This document shows, piece after piece, positions 21,882-32,834 of a stretch of DNA of 64,000 bases. A program made the translations under genes and the position numbers. Within the stretch, counting starts at the first letter, position 1. Each line of letters starts with the position of its first letter. The stretch comes from Diadophis punctatus similis (taxonomy: Eukaryota > Chordata > Lepidosauria > Squamata > Dipsadidae), in contig JALIGW010000001.1 in assembly GCA_023053685.1 (NCBI GenBank), forward strand, positions 224,772,434-224,836,433, read 5' to 3'. The notes beneath the pieces were generated by a model, which worked only from the letters and a program-made list of their open reading frames with translations, was not told where the DNA came from and searched no databases.

Positions 21882-24569
21882 TCCATCTCTTCCACTTTTT
21901 TTCTGTCATATCAGTTTTTTCTTCCACTTTCTGCACTTTTTGTTCTGTTTTCCCCATCATCTCTTTCACCTCTTTTACTTCTCCCTCTACCTTTTCTATC
22001 TTCTCATTTACTTTCTTCATTCCCTCTTTTAAGTCTTCATGTATCGCCTGTAGCATGTTTTTTTAATGGGTTAATTAAACCCATTTAATTATTAAGTGGG
22101 TTAATCTTGTCCTGATGTGTTGATGGATCCGCTGTTTTTTTTTTTGCCACAGAACTCGCTGCCATTGTTGATGCATGTGTTGTTATTTTCTTCATTTTTG
22201 TTCCTGTCTTCAAACCATCAATTTTATAATCCAAATCATGAATATGCTTATCTTCGGGTTCTTGTTACCCTATTCCAATTTGGACTTTCAGGCTTCAAGT
22301 TCTTGATATCTTAATCCAAATAGGCTTAAAAGCAGGCCTCAAAAATAAAAAGAGAGGGGGGAAAAATAACAAACACCAAAAAGAAAGAGAAAGCAAAATC
22401 CAAAAATTTGTAAAAGCTATTAAAAAGAACCTCTAAAATAATAAAAAATATGGAATAGCAAAGGTTACAAATATACAAAAGAGATCCCAAAAGAAAAAAT
22501 AAAAAAAGAAAAAATTCTTCTCCAACCAAAAAATATACATATATGCAAATTGGGAGATTCCAATAATAATATAATCCTTATAAACCGAAATCCATAAAAG
22601 GAAAAAACACTTCCCAAAAATACAAATGAAAACTGAGAGTAAAACTACAAGAGAATAAAAATTTCTTGTCAAACAAAAGGAATAAAAAGGCAAAGCTAAA
22701 AAGCAAGTGGAAGAGCTCAGTTCTTAGTTCTTTTTTTCTTTAAAAACATTTCTCAGATACAGAAAATAAAAACAAAACTATATCCACCTGTTGTTTTGGA
22801 TACTATGCGCTGTCCAAGGTCACAAAGACTTTCCCCCCCTTTCCCTTTTTATCCTTTTTTTGCCACTAAGTGGCAATACAGCTTAACTTTTGTCCATAAA
22901 ACTTCCACTTTCAGTCTCAGATTATCCAAAATCATAGGGGGGGGGGAGGAAAATATATAATATAAATTCCAGTTTACTTTCAACCACTCTGTAATTTAGT
23001 CTTGACAATATTTCAATTTATTTCAATCAGTTCTTTTCTGGACTCTGGAGGCAGCCATTAACTTCCGCTCCCCCTCGCTCTTCTTTGCCACACTTTTACT
23101 CAAAAGATCTTCTTCAAAGGAAGAACCACTTAGCCTCAGAGTCACTTTGCATACAAGACAGATTTAAATAGATCTCACCCAGATGATTCATCCGGCTTTC
23201 TTTTCTTCTTTTGAGTGCCCGCCCCAACTACTGACAGCTCGTCATGACTGTCTTCCAAGTCGTCCGGTCCTAAGCTCTTTACTGGCGTTCCAGGGAAATT
23301 GCATTTTTCCTGTCTACACCAGCCTGTACTCTGGTTCTTCACCATCCCTACAGGACAGCTAGGGCCTCAAAGACTCCCGAAAATGGCTTGTATTCAGCAC
23401 TTTTCTCCAGAGTTCCGGAGTCATGTGCTGTGCCGTTGTGTGCTGGCCATGCCAAGACCAGAAACTTTCCTATTGGGTATCTTAAGAGCTGAAGTGGTGC
23501 AGTGGTTAAATGCAGCCATTGCAGGCTGACTGCTAGTTCAACAGTTCAGCTGTTCAAATCTCACTAGGCTCAAGGTTGACTCAGCCTTCCATCCTTCCGA
23601 GGTCGGTTAAATGAGGACCCAGATTGTTGGGGGCAATATGCTGAACTCTGTAAACCGCTTAGAGAGGGCTGTAAAGCACTATGAAGCGGTATATAAGAAA
23701 AGTGCTATTGCTTACCAGAAAAACATAGTAAAGAAGATACCTATTTGATAGTGCATATAGTAACAGCAACGAGAATAGTATTTGCACAAAATTGGAAAGC
23801 AGCAAATATACCCAAAGAAGGACAGATAATAAAGAAAATTTTAGACTGTGCAGAAATGAATAGACTAATACTTAGATTAAAAGATAAAGAGGAATCGTAT
23901 TACAAGACATGGGGAAGATTTTATGAATGGTTAGAAAAAAAATATGAATGACTAGAGGGAAAATAAAAGTGAAAGAGAAATCCAGATGATACACTTGAAA
24001 TGGAAGAGGGGAGGAGGAAGGGGAATATAGAAAAGTTATACTAGACAAATATACATTAGAATGGAATATATCAATGTGTGAAAAATGTGAAGAAGAAACA
24101 GAGAAGAGGTTTTTTTTAAATAAACAATGAATTGAGACTACTGGAAGGCCATCCCAAGATTTATTAGAATAAAAGAACACAACAATAGGATAGGAGAGAA
24201 GGAGGAGGAAGAGGAGGAAAGAAGATAGGGAGAGGAGAGGAGGGTAAGGAAGAGGAAAAAGGATAGGAGAGAAGGTAAGAGGAGGGAGGAGGAGAGGAGT
24301 AGGGGAGAGGAAAGGGAAGGGAAGTAGAGAAAGATGGAAGGGAGGGAGAGGAAAGTAAGAAAGGTAGAAGGGGAGGAGAAGAGAGAGAAGGGTTGTGGGA
24401 AACAAAAAGGAGGTTAAGGGATGGCAAAAAAGCAGCCTCGACTGTATAATTGTCTTAATAAAATAGAGAATATGTATGGGAGTATTGTATTAGGAATGAG
24501 AAAATGAAATGGTATATTTGTGAATTTAAATATGTGAAATAAAATAAAAAACTTTGTGGGGGGGAAAAA
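21882..24569. mobile_element. L1 insertion with inverted 5' segment (twin-priming structure)
   Basis: The 16-bp duplication GGATGGACTAGCTTGG is exact at 21866-21881 and 24570-24585, and the gypsy integrase frame resumes after it. The left part (21882-about 23485) is antisense L1: the ORF1 start at 22165 (minus), coiled-coil ORF1 sequence (VNEKIEKVEGEVKEVKEMM, 22056 down to 21882) and upstream 5' UTR to the right. The right part (about 23714-24569) is sense L1: the ORF2 C-terminus ending at 23951, a purine-rich 3' UTR (24150-24420) and an A-rich tail. Opposite orientation inside one duplication is the mark of twin priming. Confidence 0.85.
23486..23713 (+). mobile_element. Sauria-type tRNA-derived SINE, at the L1 inversion junction
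   Basis: Polymerase III A box (tggtgcagtgg, about 23494-23504) and B box (gttcaaatc, 23552-23560) are followed by the conserved tail gaccca gattgttgggggcaata and aagcggtatataag. It lies exactly between the antisense and sense parts of the L1. No duplication flanking only the SINE was seen. Confidence 0.88.
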
Positions 24570-25440
24570 GGATGGACTAGCTTGGGAAGGGGCCAAGCTA
24601 TATGTGCCTGCCAGTCAGAGACTTAAAGTTATACAAGTGCGCCATGATGCCAAACAGGTGGGACATTTTGGGTTTGTAAAAACTTTACACCTCATTAAAA
24701 GGCAATTTTGGTGGTTTCCCTCAAGAAGGACATTGAAAGTTATGTTTCCAACTGCCCTATTTGTGCTTCCGCAAAGCGAAGGCAAGGGAAGACATCAGAT
24801 CTCCTCCAAACTGTAGCTGAGCCCTCAGCACACTGGACAGAGATCTCTATGGGCTTTATCATGGAATTCTCTGAAAGCTCAGGGAACACAGTAATTTGAG
24901 TCATAATGGACTTTTTCTCTAAGTAGCTCCATTTTATCCCCTGCCAAAAGATCCCCACAGCTAAAGGACTGGCAAAGATGTTTCTACACACATCTATTGA
25001 TTACATGCTACTCCATAGTGAATAATCTCCAACAGGAAGGGTCCAATTCACTTCTAAATTTTGGAGAGCTTTTTTGGACTTACTAAGTACTAAACAAGGA
25101 CTAGGTTCTAGTCACCATCCTCAAACTAATGGTGGAATCAAAGGATCCAATTCGGTTCTGGAACAATACCTGAGATGCTTTATCAATTATCAACAAGACA
25201 ATTGGACTGACCTCTTGCTGTTTGCTGAAGTTGCTTACAACAATGCAGTGCACCGTAGCAACAGTTTCACTTAGTTACAAATAGCTACAGGACGAGAATT
25301 CAAACCTATACCTGAATTACCAGTGAAAGATCCTGTAATTCCATCATTAAAAGAGTGGATTAATCAAGTATAAAACACCTGGCCTGTTGTACAAAAGGCC
25401 CTCACTGAAGCTAGGAATGCTTACAAAGTCCAGGGTGATT
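24570..25440 (+). pseudogene. Ty3/gypsy integrase remnant
   Basis: After the L1 insertion the frame gives an integrase zinc-binding region (VIQVRHDAKQVGHFGFVKT, then CPIC in another frame near 24753) and core sequence with SSHHPQTNGGIKGSN (about 25110-25155), where the usual catalytic glutamate of the QTxGxxE block is changed to lysine. Frameshifts near 24720 and stops at 24898 and 25272 inactivate it. Confidence 0.75.
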
Positions 25441-25469
25441 TTAAAAAAAGGGTTGAACCTTAGGAATTT

Positions 25470-26028
25470 TGTTGGAATATTCATGATCTGGAAGAGTCAT
25501 GTGGTAACTCAGTCAGCCAATGTGAGTAAAGTGCTACTGAGCATGTATAAAGAATTAAGCTAGGAGCTGGACGTGTTCTCCAGTCTCAGTCTGTTTCTCT
25601 ATCTCTCGGTGTAAAGTCTTCATTGTGCTATGATGTCTGGAAGAAGTATGCTTTCTACTTGCTGTAAAGAAGAATGTATGGTACTGTAAATATTTATTTA
25701 TTTATTTATTTTGTGAGATTTATATACCGCCTCACAGTGCAAGCACTCTCTAAGTGGTTTACACCAGTAAGCAATGTATATTTATATTGCCCCCAACAAT
25801 CTGGGTCCTCATTTTACCTACCTTGGAAGGATGGAAGGCTGAGTCAACCTTGAGCCGGTGAGATTTGAACCGCTGACCTGCGGATCACAGTCAGCTAAAG
25901 TGACCTGCAGTACTGCCTCTAACCGCTGCGCCACCTTGGTTCTTAAATATTTTGATATGATTATAAAGAAGTTATTTAATTCAGCTAAAGGCAATCAACT
26001 GTGTGAGCTTCTGATTTATTCTGCAACA
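25470..26028 (+). repeat. Copia 5' LTR with an inserted SINE
   Basis: Starts TGTTG and has a matching CAACA at 26024-26028, so the LTR is about 310 bp without the SINE. The right border could extend to 26049, where the primer site begins. Confidence 0.7.
25696..25943 (-). mobile_element. Sauria-type SINE, antisense, in the copia LTR
   Basis: Reverse complement of the tRNA-derived SINE family, with the conserved cccccaacaatctgggtcct block. The flanks share a 9-bp duplication, TAAATATTT (25687-25695 and 25944-25952). Confidence 0.88.
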
Positions 26029-26049
26029 GAGAATTAAAATTCTCTGATA

Positions 26050-26063
26050 GGTTATGGGCCGAG
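26050..26063 (+). other. Copia primer-binding site (initiator tRNA-Met anticodon type)
   Basis: GGTTATGGGCCGAG matches the complement of the anticodon stem-loop of initiator tRNA-Met at 13 of 14 positions. Copia-type elements are known to prime from such internal tRNA fragments. Confidence 0.7.
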
Positions 26064-26148
26064 AGCACACTAAGGACTGCATAGTAATTTAAAGCTGGAA
26101 GAAATTGCCTGTGTTTAGAAAGTATAAAAACAGGGCAGAATTAGCAGA

Positions 26149-27072
26149 ATGGTTGCAATGGAATTAAAGGAAAGCTCTGTGCCTCGTTTGGGCCAGAAGA
26201 ATTACATTGTTTGGGCTGTGAATATGGAATGTTTACTGAAAGCTAAAGAGCTGTGGTATATCATAGAAAATCCACCACAAGTGTTTGCAGCTGCTGATCA
26301 GAAAAGCCATGATCAAGCAATGGCTTATCTCACCTTGAATTTAGATGATGAACAATTTCTAAATGTTGCCAATTTAAAGACTGCAAAGGAGATTTGGTTG
26401 AAATTGAGAGCTGTGCACGTGAATGTTTCTGCACATAATATCGTGCAATTGTCGAGAAAACTTTACAGGGTCTGTTTGCAACCAGGCGAATCTGTGGAAC
26501 AGTATTTAAATAAAATGCAAAGTTTATTTTTGGACTTAGAACAACATGGGATTAAATTCCCTGAGTCCCAGAAGGTTTTATTGGTGTTGAACAGTTTAGA
26601 TAAAACCTGGGACACAGTTTCTGTGATATTTGAGTGTAAGGAAGAGCAGGACTTAAATTTTGAGGCTTTAATGGCATGCTTGCTTAATGAGGAAGAAAAG
26701 CGCCATTTTAGGAGCAGCCACGAGGAGGTGAAATTCCTGAGGAGGGGGTCCAGACTGCAAGTTTCCGGAGAAGGAACAAGCAGCAGATGGGACCAAGTAA
26801 CAACACAGGAAAGATTGTGCAAGCAGAGAGCTCAGCAAGAGAGAAATTGCTACATTTGCGGTGCAAGCACACATCTGAAAAGGAACTGTTTGCAGAGGAA
26901 CAATTTGCAACAAAGGACAAATGTGCAAGCAAAGAAAACTGATTTGCAAAAGGAACATTTTGATGTTGCAAAAGTTTGCTATAGCAATAACAGAGACAAG
27001 TGGCTAATAGACAGTGGGGCAAGTCAAACAATTGTTAATGGCTCTGAATTATTTACAGGTTTGTTCCAGTAG
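26149..27072 (+). CDS. Ty1/copia gag and protease start
   Basis: A 307-codon open frame beginning MVAMELKESSVPRLGQKNY. The N-terminal two thirds is a copia-type gag of the UBN2 kind (YLTLNLDDEQFLNV, VEQYLNKMQSLFLDLEQHG), followed by a CCHC knuckle (CYICGASTHLKRNC, about 26850-26890) and the protease active site LIDSGASQTIVNG (about 27007-27045). It ends at TAG (27070-27072) inside the protease, so pol is cut off; further frames continue to 28584. Confidence 0.85.
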   Translation: MVAMELKESSVPRLGQKNYIVWAVNMECLLKAKELWYIIENPPQVFAAADQKSHDQAMAYLTLNLDDEQFLNVANLKTAKEIWLKLRAVHVNVSAHNIVQLSRKLYRVCLQPGESVEQYLNKMQSLFLDLEQHGIKFPESQKVLLVLNSLDKTWDTVSVIFECKEEQDLNFEALMACLLNEEEKRHFRSSHEEVKFLRRGSRLQVSGEGTSSRWDQVTTQERLCKQRAQQERNCYICGASTHLKRNCLQRNNLQQRTNVQAKKTDLQKEHFDVAKVCYSNNRDKWLIDSGASQTIVNGSELFTGLFQ

Positions 27073-28584
27073 CTCAAGAAGCTGTAGCCTTGGCAAATGG
27101 TCAGAAGGCAAAAGTCATTGGAATAGGCGGTGTGAAAATTCCATATTTGGTATCAAGGTTTACCGATGTGTTATGTGTACCTGAGATGGAACATAATTTG
27201 TTAAGTGTGTCTAATTTAAACAAGCAATGTTTTGAGGCCACTTTTGTAAATGGAAAGTGTCTCATCAAAAGGAATGGGAATATATGTGCACAAGGCATAA
27301 AGGAGGATAAATCTTTATGTATTGCAGGGACAAAAGGTTCGACGTTCCCAGATATTTAAGAATGTTGCAGAGCATGATTCATGCATTCATCTCCTGCACA
27401 GAAGACTTGGCCATGCTAGCTTTAAGGTTTTGCAGCAAATGCACGAGTTTGCAGAAGGGCTAAATTTGAAGGGCTGCAAGGCATATTTGGACTGTGCAAT
27501 ATGCAAAGCATCGAAGTCCAAGGTATTGCCAGTTAGCAAATATAGCACAAGACAAACAAAGAGAGCTCTAGAGCTAGTTCATGCAGATCTGGTGGGACCT
27601 ATGCAAGCAGTTTGGGAGGAGCAAAGTATGCGCTGGTCATTGTCGATGATTACAGCAGGTTTGGGTTTTGCTACTTGCTTAAGAGTAAAACAGAGGTGCT
27701 ACAGCAATTTTAAAAATGGGTAAGCTTTGTAGAGAGAAGGTACAAACAACAGATGTGTCGGTTGCAAACTGACAGGAGGTACTGAATTTATGTCAACAAA
27801 ATTTCAACAATGGTTGGGACAATTGGGAATAAAACACAGAAGTACAAATCCTTACACAGCAGCAGAGAACAGCGTAACTGAAAGAAGGAATGGTGTTTTG
27901 CAAACAATAAAAGATTCATTACTGGAGGATTCTGGTTTGAGCAGGTCATATTGGGGTAAAGCTATATTGACTGCCAATTATTTAGTTAATAGGCTGTGGA
28001 GTTCCTCCATTAATAATACTCCACATGCAATTCTATATGGGAGAAAGTCATCTCTGGCACATTTAAGAATATTTGGAAGTACTGCATGGGTACATATTCC
28101 GAAGGCAAAAAAGGCTAAAAAGCTCAGGTTTTTTGGCTATGAGCCAGGGTCAAAAGGATATCGCTTTAAGCGATGGAAGTAAAATAATTGTAATTTCAAG
28201 GTCTGCTAGTTTTGCAGAACAAAACTGGGACAGAATTAATGCAAATTCTGGGTATGTTCACTTAGTGGCGGTGATCTATTTAATGACAATAACTCATCTA
28301 AAGATGTAAAATTGCTTATTGAAGATGTCAATGTTCAGGGACGAGAGGCTGAACAAGACATGAAGCCAGAAAGGCTTGAAACACAGGAGCAGTCAATGCC
28401 ACGTAGGTCAGAGCGATGTAACAAAGGGATTCCGCCTGACAGGTATTCTGCCAGCAAGGTAAAAGTATGTAATGTGTGGTATGAGCCAAGAAGTTATAAA
28501 GAAGTGTTGGCATTACCAAAAGCTGAACAAGAAAGATGGAAGGAGGCCATGGATGAAATCCATGGGAGACCAATGACACTTTGA
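27073..28584 (+). pseudogene. Copia integrase and start of reverse transcriptase, broken
   Basis: After the stop, frames at 27090, 27322, 27790 and 28312 give the end of the protease, the zinc-binding pre-integrase domain (LHRRLGHASFKVLQQM; CAICKASKSK), integrase core (ENSVTERRNGVLQTIKDS) and the entry to the polymerase (RRSERCNKGIPPDRY; KEAMDEI). Frameshifts lie near 27345, 27720 and 28180. No polymerase active site remains. Confidence 0.8.
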
Positions 28585-28600
28585 ATGATTCCAGCCTTAC

Positions 28601-28633
28601 CTGATAAATCTGGAAGTTGATGAGCATCAACAT
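28601..28633 (-). CDS. NLRP-like gene, 33-bp linker exon (predicted)
   Basis: The minus strand has a strong acceptor (tttatcttttgttgcag) before 28633 and donor (gtaagg, complement of 28595-28600) after 28601. The 33 bases keep phase 1 between the pyrin exon, which ends in one base (G), and the NACHT exon, which starts with two (AT). Read in that phase it gives VDAHQLPDLS flanked by split aspartate codons. Skipping it would also keep the frame, so it may be alternatively used. Support is splice sites, phase and position only. Confidence 0.6.
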
Positions 28634-28750
28634 CTGCAACAAAAGATAAACTAGAATTAGTGAAATACACATTATAAAAATGGGTAAGTCATAGAGTATT
28701 TTTTTAAAAAAATAGTAAATGCATGGGTTTATAACTTCTATGAACGTCTA
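28634..28750. other. Intron sequence, nothing recognised
   Basis: Short AT-rich stretch between the linker exon acceptor and a SINE tail. Confidence 0.4.
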
Positions 28751-28836
28751 GCAATAGCAATATCACTTAGACTTATATACCACTTCACAGTGATTTATAG
28801 CCCTTCTTAAGTGGTCTACAGAGTCAGCATCTAATC
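28751..28836 (-). mobile_element. Sauria-type SINE 3' tail, antisense fragment
   Basis: Reads agcaatagcaatatcactta and then the reverse complement of the SINE tail, stopping before the tRNA-like part. Confidence 0.75.
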
Positions 28837-29535
28837 TATCAGGTCCTGGTGATTTATATTTGTCAAGATCAGACAGGTGTTCTCTTACCATTTTCTTGCT
28901 TATTTTTATTTTTATTTCTAGGCTGTCTTTTACAGTTATGTTTTGGGTAGATTGGGCTATAGTTTCTTTTTGCATGAAGACTGATGCAAAGTATGAGTTA
29001 AGTAGCTCTGCTTTCTTTCTACTGCCTGTTACTTCCTTGCCATTTTCTCTCTTTAGTGGACCAACTGTTTCCTTGACTTTTTCCTTGTTATTTATATGTT
29101 GAAAGAAACTTTTTTTATTATTTTTTACTTTTGTTTCTTTCATATTTTGTACTTGTCCTTTTTGTCTTTCAGTTTATCAAAGAGATCTTTGTACAACCAT
29201 GCTGGTTTCTTCTTGGATTTCTTTTTCTTTTTCAGTGGTATTGTACTAGGGTGGGCTTTTATGATCGTATTTTTCAGAGTTTCCTGTGCTTCTTGAGTTG
29301 TTTTCCCTGTAGGATTTTTATCCATGGAATCTTTCCTGTGCTGTCTCTGAGTTTGTTAAAATCAGCTCTTTTAAAGATTAAGACACTGGTTGGATTATGT
29401 TCTATTACTTGTGTTTGCATTGTATTGAATTATATCATCATGTGGTCACTCTCACCCAAAGTTCCAGCAACTTCAACTCCCTCTATCACTTCTCTATTAG
29501 TAAGAACTAGGTCTGGTATAGCTTTTTCTCTAGTT

Positions 29536-29780
29536 AGCAATAGCAATAGCACTTAGACTTATATACCGCTTCATAGTGCTTTACAGCCCTCTCTAAGTGG
29601 TTTACAGAGTTCAGCATATTGCCCCCAACAATCTGGGTCCTCATTTTACCGACCTCAGAAGGATGGAAGGCTGAGTCAACCTTGAGCCTGGTGAGATTTG
29701 AACAGCTGAACTGCTGAACTAGCAGTCAGCTGGAGTAGCTTGCAGTAGCTGCATTTAACCACTGCGCCACCTCGGCTCCT
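29536..29780 (-). mobile_element. Sauria-type SINE, antisense, in CR1 endonuclease
   Basis: Nearly full-length reverse complement: tail (ttatataccgcttcatagtg), central cccccaacaatctgggtcct block, B box complement (gatttgaac) and head (ccactgcgccacctcgg). Confidence 0.9.
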
Positions 29781-29881
29781 CTGCCCTCACATCCTCTGCC
29801 CTCTTCTGCCCTCACATCCTCTTAGGATAACAAAATTGTTGGATAGGTTGGTTAGAGATCTGTTTGATCTCTCCCTTGCTG

Positions 29882-32033
29882 CCCTGGAATGGGACAACTC
29901 CATGCCACTAGCTTGGTGTGGCCTGCTGCTGGTGGCCTTCTTGCCACTACCAAGTCTCCTCTGCTAACTTGGTACTATTTCTTCACAAGACATCTCAACA
30001 CTGGAAATTTACTTTCGGGATTACTTGCTGCAGGCGCTGGATGGACAGCTGGGTGAGTTAGCAAGTGAGTGAGCAAGCGGGCTGTCAGAGGGGAGCAACA
30101 ATGGGTGGGCACTGGATGGAGAGCAGGCATGAGGTTGAGCAAACGGGCTGTCAGAGGGTGGCAGTGGTAGGCTGGCTTTGCCCTGAACACTGAACTGGCA
30201 GTTCAGCTGCAGAAGAGGAAGGGGTGCAGGTGGGGAGGAAGTGGCAGGGGGCTTCCTATTTTGACACTCCTCGCCAGTGCCTCTGCACCTTGGGCTGCTC
30301 CAGTTGGGAAACAAGTGAACAGGTTTTCAGAGGGCAGCATAGCAGCAGCACTGAGTGGGGTACTTCTCATTTTGACCCTCTTACCACCGCTGTTGCCTCT
30401 GCAAATTGGCTCTGGACCGAATGGGCAGCTTGGCTGTGGTGGTGTGCGGGCAGTGGGCTTGTGCCACTCTGCAAGTTTTTAAGGTGCCATGGTCCTTCCA
30501 GTTTCTTTCTATGCTGCGGCTTTGCCAGGTTTTTTTTTACAGTGATACACCTCTGCATCCTTTTTTTGACAATTTTTTTATTTTCTCCATCACTTCATAT
30601 ACAATTTAATACACATATACCTTAAGATATTACAAAAATACATATTTTTTCAATATAATCAATCATTCAAATATCAATGTCTTATTCAACACTTGCCTCC
30701 TCAGTCATCAGTCTGTTCTACTTTATTCCATTACACTCCCCTCTCTCTATCTCCAACTTCGCCTCCTACTTTCTAACTCCTTCCCTCTTCCTCTACCTTC
30801 TCTACACCTTCTCTTCTTCTCCTTCTCCTTCCTCTTTCACTTTCTTTACCTTTCCTTGAGTGCTTTTTATACTAACTCATGTTATATTTGACAGACTGAT
30901 GTTAATCTCAATTTTAAATAATCATATCTCTTTAAAAACAATTTTAACCATTATAATTATATTATTATTCTTTTTATGTAGTACTTTCTTCTAGGTATAT
31001 GCTGCTATTTCCATCGTACTTCCAAAAAAAAGAAAAAAAAGAAAAAAAGAAAAAAATCTAATTTGCTAATTTTGTCATCTGGGATGTTCACCAGTTAATT
31101 TCAAATTTCCTTCCAAATTGACCGCTTTTCGCTTAACTTCTCAAGATATTTACTGTCTCCTGCTTCTTAATTTTATGCCACATTGCTTCCTCTAATTCTT
31201 TAGTCTCTTTATTCATCGTTTCTATTTTTTATCCTTTGTTCTATCAAAAACCTAAATGCCCAATTATACTTTTAATTTCTCATATTAATCATCAAAATTC
31301 TTTCTAATTGTATCCACTCCATAATTTTACATTTAAACCACTCTCATATATAAAAATAGTACACAATCATAATATACCATAATATATAAAAAAATAGAAA
31401 GGATTTTTTTTAAAGTACTGCTGCCACATTGTGAGGTTTTTTTGCCTTGTAGATGGGTGACAGTGTTGTAAAAAAACAACTTGCAGAGCTGCGGTGCTTT
31501 CAAAAAAACTTGCTAAGCCACAGCATGGGCAAAAAATCTGACAGAGCTGCAGAGCTTAAAAAAAATCTTGCAGAGTGAAAGACGCCTTAGTGCCGCCCAC
31601 ATCCCACCACATCCAAACTGCCCGTTTGGGTTGAAGCCAAGACTGAAAGGCAACGGAGGGGGGTCAAAATAGGAAGCCTCTGCCTACCGCTGCCTTCCCG
31701 TCCTCTACCCCATCCCCCACTGCAGCATTTGGGTTGGAGCCAACCTACCGACACCACCCTCTGACAGCCTGCTCCCTAACCCTTCCACCCAGCTCTCCAT
31801 TCAGCACCCCACCCAATACCTCTCCCCTCTGACAGCCCACTTGCTCATTCGTCCGCTTGCTTACATGGCTCTCCATCCGGCACCTGCAGTGAATTATCCC
31901 TGCAGCGAATTTCCTGTGTTGAGATATCCTGTGAAGAAATGTCAGCTCTGAGTTGACAGAGGGGACTTGGAGGTGGTGAGAAGGCTGCCCCCAGCTGGCC
32001 ATGCCGAGCTAGCAACATCAAGTAATCATAGAT
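29882..32033. mobile_element. Long-terminal-inverted-repeat DNA element (MULE-like?), 2152 bp
   Basis: The two ends are diverged inverted copies of each other over roughly 600 bp (about 29900-30540 and 31430-32015); for example gggctgtcagaggggag occurs at about 30078 and as its complement at about 31825. The insertion splits the CR1 endonuclease frame, and the 9-bp sequence CCCTTGCTG is repeated exactly at 29873-29881 and 32034-32042. The middle is AT-rich and non-coding, possibly with an antisense L1 3' fragment. Long inverted repeats and a 9-bp duplication fit a non-autonomous Mutator-like element, but no transposase is present. Confidence 0.75.
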
Positions 32034-32230
32034 CCCTTGCTGCAGAGTTTGTCTTCTAGTTGATATCAGGATAGTTACAGTCTCCCATTACTACTGTGGT
32101 ATACTTCCTACATATATTTATAAACTGGCTGGCAAAAAGTTCATCTATTTCTTCTGATTGCTTGGGTGGCCGGTAGTATACACTGGCCTATGGCAATGTC
32201 ACTTTTTCCCCTTTTAACATGTTTAACATA

Positions 32231-32375
32231 TTAACAGAGTTGGAAGATACCTTGCAGGTCATCTAGTCCAACCCCCTGCCCAAGCAGGAGACCCCACATC
32301 TGCCTCTACCTTGGATAGAACTCACAACCTCCTGATTGTAAGGCAAGAGCTCCACCTCTAGGCCACAGCAGCTGG
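32231..32375 (-). mobile_element. tRNA-derived SINE with a CR1-like tail, antisense
   Basis: The minus strand starts with a tRNA-like head (gtggcctagaggtggagctc as A-box region, gtgagttctatcc as B-box region) and ends with a CR1-type 3' end (gggttggactagatgacctg). Such SINEs are moved by CR1 machinery. It lies within the antisense CR1. Confidence 0.7.
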
Positions 32376-32834
32376 TTCATATTCATATTCATATGGTTTA
32401 TATTCACCGATATACATTCTCAGGTTATTTTATCTTTGATCATGCACATTTCTGTAGATATGTAGTGATTGCTTACATATAGTGCAACTCCACCTCCTCA
32501 TGTTTGTTTCTTTTGAACAATTTGTATCCATCCATCAGTATATTCCAGTCATGAGTTTCACCGCACCAAGTTTCTGTAATGGCAACTATATCATACCACC
32601 TTGTGTACTATTGCTTCTAGTTCACCCTGCTTGTTCCCCAAGCTTTGTATAAAAGCATCTGAGACATATGCCTGTTCATGTTTCCTGCAACTTCTACTTG
32701 GTGTTTGAGATTTTCTTTTTTCTCATCACTACCTACCTCATTGTGGTAGGTAGTGATAATGTGACTTTTCAAGGGATATTTGATGATGTCTCTTTTTTAC
32801 GTGTCTCCATGTGTTTGAGGGGGAGGTTGTGAGT

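Larger units (their letters stand above)
16999..25469 (+). mobile_element. Ty3/gypsy LTR retrotransposon (Sushi-like), broken and nested
   Basis: A probable 5' LTR begins TGTCAGGTCC at 16999 and ends near 17430. Gag, protease, reverse transcriptase, RNase H and integrase follow in the order of a Ty3/gypsy element. It is interrupted by an antisense LINE tail (18257-18676), a solo LTR (20153-20730) and a 5'-inverted L1 (21882-24569), and its 3' end is replaced by a copia element starting at 25470. The vertebrate Sushi/RTL-like assignment is an inference from the gag and polymerase style. Confidence 0.85.
25470..28584 (+). mobile_element. Ty1/copia LTR retrotransposon, 3'-truncated
   Basis: A 5' LTR starting TGTTGGAATATT, an initiator-tRNA-Met-type primer site, gag, protease, integrase and only the first residues of the reverse transcriptase are present. 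The rest of the polymerase and the 3' LTR are missing; the element stops about 20 bp from the 33-bp NLRP linker exon. It lies downstream of, and truncates, the gypsy element. Confidence 0.85.

Noticed and set aside
23872..24427. 177-codon minus-strand frame rich in Leu, Pro and Ser
   Set aside because: Antisense of the purine-rich L1 3' UTR.
30556..31250. Separate L1 3' fragment inside the long-inverted-repeat element
   Set aside because: AT-rich with A/T tracts and pyrimidine-rich blocks that resemble an antisense L1 tail, but no coding match or border could be shown, so it was not listed as its own feature.
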